Source: Rhodospira trueperi
GTDB taxonomy: Bacteria; Pseudomonadota; Alphaproteobacteria; Rhodospirillales; Rhodospirillaceae
Assembly: GCF_900101965.1 (NCBI RefSeq)
Contig: NZ_FNAP01000002.1
Location: forward strand, 248,001 to 312,000
Length of the DNA stretch: 64,000 bases
Reading direction: 5' to 3'
Within the stretch, counting starts at the first letter, position 1; every line of letters begins with the position of its first letter. The notes beneath the pieces were generated by a model. It did not search any database. It saw nothing but the letters and a program-made list of their open reading frames with translations, and was not told the DNA's origin. Of the stretch, positions 25,377-35,664 are shown piece after piece. A program made the position numbers and the translations under genes.

Positions 25377-25871
25377 TCAGGCCCCCCCCGCGCCGGCCGC
25401 CGGAGACCCGTGCCGACGGCCGTGCCCGTGCCCGTGCCCATGTTGACCGCAGCATCCGCCATGACCGTGCTCGTGGCCATGATGATGGTCGTGATCGTGG
25501 TCATGATGGTCGTGTCCGCACGCGCAGTCGTGCGCCCCGGCGCCGGAGACGTTCACCCGGCCCTCGGCGATGCCCTTGAGCACGCTGGCCGGGTCGGTGT
25601 CCTCGGGGCTCATGACCACACGCACGCCGCGCCCGGCCATGCGGGTGATGAACTCGGCGCCGCACTCCTTGGTCACCAGCACGTCCAGGGCGTCCAGAGG
25701 GTGCGGTCCCGCCTGGTGGAACTCGTGCATGGACATCTCGGGCGGCAAATCGAGGCGGTCCAATTCGGTCGCCGTGCCGTCCTCGGCCAGATCGAACACC
25801 AAAAACCGGTTGGTGCGGCCAGCGTGGCCGGTGATGGTCTTGAAATTCAGACTGGTGAAGCCGATGCGCAT
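25377..25871 (-). CDS. NifX/NifB-type metal cofactor-binding protein with a His-rich tail
   Basis: A 164-residue protein. Residues 1-110 form a dinitrogenase iron-molybdenum cofactor-type domain (Pfam Nitro_FeMo-Co): MRIGFTSLNFKTITGHAGRT, DALDVLVTKECGAEFITRMA, VRVVMSPEDTDPASVLKGIA. In known relatives this fold carries metal-sulfur clusters. The last 50 residues are a metal-binding tail with over 20 His plus Asp, Glu, Cys (CACGHDHHDHDHDHHHGHEH, then GHGGCCGQHGHGHGHG). No other nitrogenase gene is in the window. The start at 25871 matches the domain; the frame continues upstream to 26189 without homology. A role in storing or delivering a transition metal is inferred, not shown. It runs convergent with the TRAP operon. 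Confidence 0.85.
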   Translation of the reverse strand: MRIGFTSLNFKTITGHAGRTNRFLVFDLAEDGTATELDRLDLPPEMSMHEFHQAGPHPLDALDVLVTKECGAEFITRMAGRGVRVVMSPEDTDPASVLKGIAEGRVNVSGAGAHDCACGHDHHDHDHDHHHGHEHGHGGCCGQHGHGHGHGRRHGSPAAGAGGA

Positions 25872-25981
25872 GATGAGGGCCCTTACGATACCAACGAGAG
25901 ATCGCGGGTCTAGCGCGTCGCACCGCGGGGCGACATAACAATTCTCAACCGCAACAATGGAAAGAGTCCGGACGGCGCCGG

Positions 25982-26458
25982 TCAGTCCCCGGTTCGATTC
26001 AGGCGCCATACCGTCACCGTCAGGGCGCTGGCGAAGGTCACCCAGGCCAGATAGGGCAGGAACAGCAGCCCGGCCCAGTCGTTGACCTGCAGAAACAGCA
26101 GCGTGGTGGACAGCACCGCCAGCCATAGCGCCAGAACGACCACGACTCCGCCGCCAAGGCTGCGCCGACCGAAGAACACCGGCGACCACAGGGCGTTGAG
26201 CACAAGCTGGACGGCGTACACCGCCAGCGCCGACAGGACGGCCGGCCCCTCACCGAACGTCCAGACCAGGAAGGCGGCCACCGCCATCAGCACATACATG
26301 ACGGTCCAGGCCGGGGCGAACAGCCAGTTGGGCGGGACCCAGGACGGTTTGCGCAGGGCGGCGTACCACTCGCCGGGACGGAAGATGGCGCCGGTGGACG
26401 CGGCGCCGAAGCTGGCGGCGGACAACACAACAAACGCAATGAGGGAATCGAGGGACAT
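25982..26458 (-). CDS. tspO: TspO/MBR family tryptophan-rich sensory protein
   Basis: Five-helix membrane protein that binds porphyrins and in Rhodobacter restrains tetrapyrrole and photopigment genes in oxygen. The family pattern is complete: AALRKPSWVPPNWLFAPAW, then YVLMAVAAFLVW, LVLNALWSPVFFGRR, and DWAGLLFLPYLAWVTFA. Length 158 residues is typical. The ATG at 26458 has GGAG upstream; the frame from 26524 adds a leader that is not part of TspO. It is divergent from ubiT across a 156-base gap, linking it with quinone metabolism. Regulation is not evident, although a short AT-rich block lies between the two genes. Confidence 0.95.
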   Translation of the reverse strand: MSLDSLIAFVVLSAASFGAASTGAIFRPGEWYAALRKPSWVPPNWLFAPAWTVMYVLMAVAAFLVWTFGEGPAVLSALAVYAVQLVLNALWSPVFFGRRSLGGGVVVVLALWLAVLSTTLLFLQVNDWAGLLFLPYLAWVTFASALTVTVWRLNRTGD

Positions 26459-26614
26459 GAGGGGCTCCGGTTCAGGGTACGGTTTCCGTGTCGTACCCCA
26501 GCCGGTCAAAAAAGTCATTTTCAAGACCCGACGTATATAAGATATTCGGGAGCCGCGTGGCGCCGGGAAGGGTGGCGCCGCGTGCGTGCCCGTTCCCGGT
26601 GATCCAGGTGTGTC

Positions 26615-27265
26615 ATGTCCTCATCCGTCCGCACGTTCTCGCCCGGCCTTCTGGTCGGCATTCTGCTCCGCCCCATCCCGCTGTCGGTGATGCGCGCCCT
26701 GGCCCGTCCGGTGCTGGACGGTCTGGTCCGCGACATGGGGCCGCGCCTGGAGGACCGGCTGTCGGAGCTGAGCGGCCGTCTGGCCATCGTGCCGACCGGG
26801 CACCCCGTGGCCGTGGCGCTGGATATCGAGAACGGCGCCGTCACCATGGACCTGATCGAGGCCGACACGCGCGAGGCCATGGGCGCGGTCGCCGCCGTGC
26901 GCGCGCCGCTGGAAACCCTGACGGCCATGCTGGACACCGAGGGCATGGACGGCGATGCCTCGTTCTTCACCCGCGCCCTGACCATCGAGGGCGACACCAG
27001 TCTGGTGATGGCCCTGCGCTATGCGCTGGAGGACGCCGGCGCCGGTGTCGACGACGTCGCCCGCGCCTTCCCCTGGCCGATCGGCCCCGCCCTGCCGCGC
27101 GTGATGCACCTTGGCCAGCGCGTCCACGCCGCCGCCAGCCGCGATCTGGCCACGGTGCAGGACGCCATCCTCGCCCCGGTGCGCACCGAGTTGGCGCGGC
27201 AGGAGGCCCGCATGTCGCGCATGGAAAGCCAGATGCAGCGCACCCAGCGCCGCCGGGCCAGTTAG
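26615..27265 (+). CDS. ubiT: Anaerobic ubiquinone biosynthesis accessory factor UbiT
   Basis: SCP2 lipid-binding domain protein needed with UbiU and UbiV for oxygen-independent ubiquinone synthesis. The SCP2-like core is at about residues 15-120 (VDIENGAVTMDLIEADTREA-like region: LDIENGAVTMDLIEA, then FFTRALTIEGDTSLVMALRYALED), preceded by the amphipathic RPIPLSVMRALARPVLDG. Its C-terminal third is helical and charged. The 216-residue length is a little longer than E. coli UbiT. A copy of the 43-bp palindrome begins one base after its stop. ubiU and ubiV follow on the same strand, and tspO is divergent. Confidence 0.92.
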   Translation: MSSSVRTFSPGLLVGILLRPIPLSVMRALARPVLDGLVRDMGPRLEDRLSELSGRLAIVPTGHPVAVALDIENGAVTMDLIEADTREAMGAVAAVRAPLETLTAMLDTEGMDGDASFFTRALTIEGDTSLVMALRYALEDAGAGVDDVARAFPWPIGPALPRVMHLGQRVHAAASRDLATVQDAILAPVRTELARQEARMSRMESQMQRTQRRRAS

Positions 27266-27266
27266 G

Positions 27267-27309
27267 GCGAATCCCGGGCGATCCGGAACGGGTCGCGACG
27301 ACGATTTGC
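27267..27309. repeat. 43-bp palindromic intergenic repeat, copy 2
   Basis: Same length and arrangement as copy 1 at 5992-6034: outer arms GCGAATC and GATTTGC, inner arms CGATCC and GGGTCG around GGAAC. Several differences preserve pairing as G-T in RNA. It lies between the ubiT stop and ubiU. Confidence 0.8.
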
Positions 27310-27407
27310 CGCGAATGGAAATGGGCCGCGCGCCGGGTGAGTCCATAGGTCTGGGTGAGTCCACGGCAACCCAGCGCACTTGAGTTCGGAGTCGGAGAGG
27401 TCCCGCG

Positions 27408-28391
27408 ATGAATGCTGTTCCCATGGAACTGGTCTGTCCCGCCGGCACGCCGGCCGCCTTGGCCGCCGCCATCGACGCCGGCGCCGATGCCGTTTACTTC
27501 GGCTTCCGCGACCGCACCAACGCGCGCAACTTCCCGGGCCTGAATTTCTCGCCCAAGGAACTGGCCGAGGGCATCCAGACCTGCAAGGCCAAGGGTGCGC
27601 GGCCGATGATCGCCATCAACACCTACCCGGATGCCGGCGACGACTCGCTGTGGCGGCGCAACGTCGACATCTGCGCCGAGGCCGGCGCGGGCGCGGTGAT
27701 CCTGTGCGACATGGGTCTGGCCGGCTATGCCGCCAAGCGTCACCCGGACCTGCGGCTGCATCTGTCGGTGCAGGCGTCGGCGTCCAACGCGCCGTCGGTG
27801 AAGTTCTACCGCGACGCCTTCAACATCCGCCGTGTCGTATTGCCGCGCGTGCTGACCGTGGAGCAGATCGCCGCCCTGATCGCCGCCGTGCCGGGCATGG
27901 AGACCGAGGTCTTCGTCTTCGGCGGCCTGTGCGTGATGGCCGAGGGGCGCTGTTCCATGTCCGGCTATGCCACCGGCATTTCGCCCAACAAGGACGGCGC
28001 GTGCTCGCCCGCCAGCCATGTGCGCTATGAAGAGCACGGCGAGATCATGACCTCTCGCCTGGGGAATTTCACCCTGAACCGCTTCGGTGCCGGCGAGCAG
28101 GCCGGCTACCCCACGCCGTGCAAGGGCCGCTACCGGGTGATGGGCCGCGAGATGCACCTGTTCGAGGACCCGTGCAGCCTGGACGCGACCCCGCTGCTGC
28201 CCGAGTTCGCCAAGGCCGGGGTGACCGCGCTGAAGGTCGAGGGCCGCCAGCGCGGCAAGGCCTACGTCGCCCAGGTGGTGAAAAATCTGAAAGCCGCCAT
28301 CGCCGGAGAAGCCACCGACGCGGCGGCCTCGCGCCCGTTCATGGAGGGGGCCGCCGGTACCACGGGCGTGTACGCCGGATCGTGGCATTGA
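27408..28391 (+). CDS. ubiU: Ubiquinone biosynthesis protein UbiU (U32 family)
   Basis: U32-family iron-sulfur protein that forms a heterodimer with UbiV and hydroxylates ubiquinone precursors without oxygen, using prephenate as oxygen donor. The four cluster cysteines are in place: Cys175, Cys182, Cys199 and Cys238, the same spacing as E. coli UbiU (169, 176, 193, 232). The N-terminus MELVCPAGTPAALAAAIDAG is the U32 signature. Length 327 residues. ATG 27408 has GAGAGGTCCCGCG upstream. It sits after ubiT and before ubiV; an insertion-like inverted repeat separates it from ubiV. Confidence 0.96.
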   Translation: MNAVPMELVCPAGTPAALAAAIDAGADAVYFGFRDRTNARNFPGLNFSPKELAEGIQTCKAKGARPMIAINTYPDAGDDSLWRRNVDICAEAGAGAVILCDMGLAGYAAKRHPDLRLHLSVQASASNAPSVKFYRDAFNIRRVVLPRVLTVEQIAALIAAVPGMETEVFVFGGLCVMAEGRCSMSGYATGISPNKDGACSPASHVRYEEHGEIMTSRLGNFTLNRFGAGEQAGYPTPCKGRYRVMGREMHLFEDPCSLDATPLLPEFAKAGVTALKVEGRQRGKAYVAQVVKNLKAAIAGEATDAAASRPFMEGAAGTTGVYAGSWH

Positions 28392-28424
28392 GGGCAGAAA
28401 CCGCATCCGCATCAACGGGACCCA

Positions 28425-28530
28425 CCGTCATTGCGAGCGTCCATCGCCAGATGGACGTGAAGCAATCCAGGGCAGGGAGCGCAACGTTTCGCCCTGGATT
28501 GCTTCGTCGCTACGCTCCTCGCAATGACGG
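28425..28530. repeat. Long inverted repeat (MITE-like) between ubiU and ubiV
   Basis: Outer arms CGTCATTGCGAG (28426-28437) and CTCGCAATGACG (28518-28529) are perfect complements, and inner arms GAAGCAATCCAGGGC and GCCCTGGATTGCTTC also pair perfectly. The whole element can fold into one stem of about 45 bases. Its core (GAAGCAATCC) is a motif of mobile palindromic repeats found in several bacterial phyla. It lies entirely in the 163-base gap between ubiU and ubiV. Confidence 0.85.
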
Positions 28531-28554
28531 ATCAGATGAAGTGATTGATCGACC

Positions 28555-29478
28555 ATGACCCAACCCTCCGTTCGCCTGACCCTTGGCCCGCTGCTGTACC
28601 ACTGGACGCCGGAGCGGCGCCGCGCCTTCTACAAAAGCATCGCCGAGGACAGCCCCTATCAGGTGGTGGTGCTGGGCGAGACCATCTGCTCCAAGCGCGA
28701 GACCGCCCCGGTGATCGAGGCCATGGCCGAGGCCGAGGTGATGCTGAAGGCCGCCGGACGGCAGGTGATCCACCCGACCATCGGCTTGGCTGTGGCCCAG
28801 GAGGAGGTGGAGGCGCTGGAGGCCGTGGCCCGCACCGCCAACGCCGGCGCCCTGATCGAGGCCAACGACGTCGGCGCGCTGGCGCTGCTGTCGCATCAGC
28901 CGCACCACATCGGCCCCATGGTCAACGTCTACAACCCGGCCACGCTGACCGCCCTGGCCGAGCGCGGCGCCACCTGCGTCACCCTGCCGTGGGAACTGCC
29001 GCGCGAGAACGTGCTGACTCTGGCCAAGACCGCCCGCGATCTCGGCATCGAATGCGGCGTGACCGTGTTCGGCCGCGCCCCGCTGGCCATCTCGGCGCGC
29101 TGCTACCACGCCCGCGCCCACGGCCTGACCAAGGCCACCTGCCGCCTGATCTGCGACCAGGACCCCGAGGGCATGGAGGTGGAGACCATCGACGGCGATC
29201 CGTTCATGGTGGTCAACGGCCTGCAGACCCAGGCCCACACCGTCACCCTGCTGGTGCGCGAGATCCCGGAGATGATCGAGGCCGGGGTGACCCAGGTCCG
29301 CGTCTCGCCGCTGGACCTGGACATGGGGGCCGTCGGCCGCGTCTATGACGACCTGATCAACGGCCGTGTCGGCGTCGAGGAGGCCGAGGACCGCCTGCTC
29401 GACCTGCTGGAAGACCGCGAGGTCTCCAACGGCTTCTTCCACACCGCCCCCGGCGCCGATTGGGTCGCGGCGGAGTAG
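28555..29478 (+). CDS. ubiV: Ubiquinone biosynthesis protein UbiV (U32 family)
   Basis: Partner of UbiU in oxygen-independent ubiquinone hydroxylation. Conserved cysteines are Cys45 (ETICSKRE), Cys183, Cys196 and Cys200 (ARCYHARAHGLTKATCRLIC), the arrangement that binds the [4Fe-4S] cluster in E. coli UbiV (39, 180, 193, 197). 307 residues. The start lies just after the inverted repeat, with TGATTGATCGACC upstream and no strong ribosome binding site. Together with ubiT and ubiU it implies ubiquinone synthesis under anaerobic conditions. Confidence 0.95.
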   Translation: MTQPSVRLTLGPLLYHWTPERRRAFYKSIAEDSPYQVVVLGETICSKRETAPVIEAMAEAEVMLKAAGRQVIHPTIGLAVAQEEVEALEAVARTANAGALIEANDVGALALLSHQPHHIGPMVNVYNPATLTALAERGATCVTLPWELPRENVLTLAKTARDLGIECGVTVFGRAPLAISARCYHARAHGLTKATCRLICDQDPEGMEVETIDGDPFMVVNGLQTQAHTVTLLVREIPEMIEAGVTQVRVSPLDLDMGAVGRVYDDLINGRVGVEEAEDRLLDLLEDREVSNGFFHTAPGADWVAAE

Positions 29479-29683
29479 GGGGCCGTTGGCTTCGGACGGA
29501 CGGCCCTCCCGAGCAGTCGGCTCCAGACCAGTGTCGAGGCACGCGACGCGTGCTGTCGTCGCGTGTCGTCCGGTTCAGTCCGCAGGGTGAGCGGCGCGTC
29601 CCGGCATGGCTTTCCTGACGGGACTGGCACGAGCCACCGGGACATCTTCCGGCCACGGCGGCCGGGCAGGAGGAAACCGACCC

Positions 29684-30901
29684 ATGCGTGCCGTGCTCAC
29701 CGGTGTTCTCATGCTCGTCCAGGCCAGCGCGGCCGTCGCCGCCGACCGGCTGGCCGTGTTCGACGAGGCGACCAAGGTCACCGCCGAGCAGTTCTACGAT
29801 CCCGGCATGGCTGGGGTCGACTGGGACGCGGCGGTGGCCGCGCACCGCGCCCGCATCATGCCGGAGATGGACCGCGAGGCGGTCGCGGCGGAGGTCAACG
29901 CGCTGCTCGCGCGCCTGGGGACCTCCCACACCCGGCTCTACACCCGGGACGATCCCGCCTGGTATCAGCTCGCGGGCGTCTTCCTGCACGGCAGCGACGA
30001 GATCGCCGCCGCGCTCGCGCCCTTCCTCACGGACGGCGCCCCCCGGTATGCCGGGATCGGCGCGATGGTTGACGCGCGGGACGACGGTTTCTTCGTCACG
30101 GGCGTGCTCCCGGGCTTCCCGGCCGAGGCGGCGGGTGTGCGGGTCGGCGACCGGCTGGACGCCGTGAACGGGGACCCGTACCACCCGATCCGCTCCTTCG
30201 CCGGACGGGCCGGCACGGACACCACGCTCACCGTCGAACGGTCCCCCGGCGACCGCCGCGACCTGACGGTGACTCCCGTGATGCTCGACGGCGTGACGAT
30301 GTTCGAGGATGCCATGCGGGCCAGCGCCCGTGTGATCGAGCACAATGGCGCGCGCGTCGGGTCCATCCGCCCCTGGTCCTATGCCGGCCGCAAATACCAG
30401 GACATCCTGGCCGGTGAGGTGCTGTACGGATCCCTCAAGGACGCCGACGCCCTGGTGCTCGACCTGCGCGGCGGCTGGGGCGGCGCCAGCCCCGAGTATT
30501 TGACCTTGTTCACCGACAAGGCCATCACGATGACCAGCATCGGCCGCGACGGGACCGCCTTCACCTTCGCCTCGGGCTGGACGAAGCCGGTGGTGCTCCT
30601 GGTCGACGAGGGCACGCGCTCGGGCAAGGAACTGATGGCCCACGGTTTCCGCGCGCTCGGCCTCGGCCCCATCGTCGGCGAGACCACGGCCGGGGCGGTC
30701 GTCGGCGGGCGGCTCAACGTGCTGTCGGACGGCAGCCTGCTCTATGTCGCCGTGGTGGACGTTCGGGTGGACGGCGTGCGGCTGGAAGGCGTCGGTGTCG
30801 CGCCGGACATCGCGGTGCCCTTCGACCCGGCGTTCGCGGCCGGCGCCGACCCCCAATTCGACCGCGCCGTGGCCGAAGCCGCGCGGCTGGCGGGCGGCTG
30901 A
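29684..30901 (+). CDS. Exported S41-like peptidase with PDZ domain
   Basis: Secreted protein of 405 residues with a signal peptide (MRAVLTGVLMLVQASAAVA, cleavage after ADR near residue 22). The C-terminal processing peptidase (CtpA/tail-specific) layout is seen: N-terminal helical region, PDZ domain around GFPAEAAGVRVGDRLDAVNG, and a peptidase domain with ALVLDLRGGWGGASPEYL. The nucleophile would be Ser in TRSGKELMAHGF. The Lys that should follow in GEKTFGKG is replaced: the sequence reads GETTAGAVVGG, so activity is doubtful or uses another base. The start at 29684 follows AGGAGGAAAC; an ATG at 29606 lacks a signal peptide. A terminator follows. Confidence 0.82.
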   Translation: MRAVLTGVLMLVQASAAVAADRLAVFDEATKVTAEQFYDPGMAGVDWDAAVAAHRARIMPEMDREAVAAEVNALLARLGTSHTRLYTRDDPAWYQLAGVFLHGSDEIAAALAPFLTDGAPRYAGIGAMVDARDDGFFVTGVLPGFPAEAAGVRVGDRLDAVNGDPYHPIRSFAGRAGTDTTLTVERSPGDRRDLTVTPVMLDGVTMFEDAMRASARVIEHNGARVGSIRPWSYAGRKYQDILAGEVLYGSLKDADALVLDLRGGWGGASPEYLTLFTDKAITMTSIGRDGTAFTFASGWTKPVVLLVDEGTRSGKELMAHGFRALGLGPIVGETTAGAVVGGRLNVLSDGSLLYVAVVDVRVDGVRLEGVGVAPDIAVPFDPAFAAGADPQFDRAVAEAARLAGG

Positions 30902-31003
30902 GGGGGGAGACGCCCATCCTCACCCGCTCCTGGGATTTCCGTGGGTCCGGCATTCGACGAGGGGTCTGGCATGTCGTCCCTGCAGCTTCATATCCTTGAT
31001 GCG

Positions 31004-31026
31004 CGGGGCCCGAGGGCCCCGGTTTT
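31004..31026 (+). terminator. Terminator after the S41-like gene
   Basis: A perfect GC stem CGGGGCC/GGCCCCG with a four-base loop is followed by GTTTT, about 100 bases past the stop. Confidence 0.7.
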
Positions 31027-31181
31027 CGCCCTGGATCGCGTCGTCGCCGCGCGCCGAGTCATGACGATGGAGATTGAAGCCCATTCACCCGATGGTCCCG
31101 GCCGATGGTCCCGGCCGATGCACCCGAGCATATTGACGGGACAGGGTCTCCCGCATACGAAGAGAGTGGGGAGGCAGGGGC

Positions 31182-34112
<2,931 letters not shown>

Positions 34113-34460
34113 AGGGCACCGCAAATAACCGGCCGTTTGGCCGGGTTATGTGCGTCGGCTGGACGCAAGCCGCTCTGTGCTCTTTGTGTCTCTGTGGTGA
34201 AAATGCTCCCCCCATCGTCCGGGCAGAACCATCACAGAGGCACGGAGGACACAGAGCGCTCATCACCCGGCCGCGCCACCGGCGTAGGCCTTGGCGGGGG
34301 ACAGGCCGTTTCCGCTCTCGTCTCGCCACGGCCGGGGACATGATCCCGGCAGGTGGCGACGATGCACCGCTTTCGGGTGGGCGGGATCACCGGAGATCGG
34401 CGCGGGCCTGTTGAGGGGATAGCCCTTAAGGCGCTCCAGCGCGGAGGCGTCTCCGGCCCA
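34113..34460. other. 348-base intergenic region with palindromic repeat
   Basis: Convergent gap between the KAP gene and the decarboxylase gene. Apart from the inverted repeat at 34172-34258 I see no gene. Possible intrinsic terminators for either gene are not clear. Confidence 0.5.
34172..34258. repeat. Inverted repeat, CTCTGTG...CACAGAG type
   Basis: The arms at 34172-34200 (ending TCTCTGTGGTGA) and 34231-34258 (starting TCACAGAGGCACGG) are imperfect complements around a 30-base loop. Each arm contains two CTCTGTG-like blocks. This resembles widespread palindromic elements found in diverse bacteria. Confidence 0.7.
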
Positions 34461-35420
<960 letters not shown>

Positions 35421-35664
35421 CGCACTCCCCCTATAGTAGTGCGGCGCTCGGCCGTTCCGCAGCCAGCGCGCGCGATCCAGGCGGTCAAGGCGCCGTCAAG
35501 TCGTCCCAGCCCTCGCCGGAACAGGATGCGCTCAGCGAACAGGCCGTTGGCCCGGTCGAGGGGCAGACTACCCAGAGGGTCGATCATCGGCAACACGGCG
35601 CTTGATCCCGGCGGGCGCCGCCGCGACCATCATGCTTCCGCCCGCGTCCACCTCTGGAGGCTCC

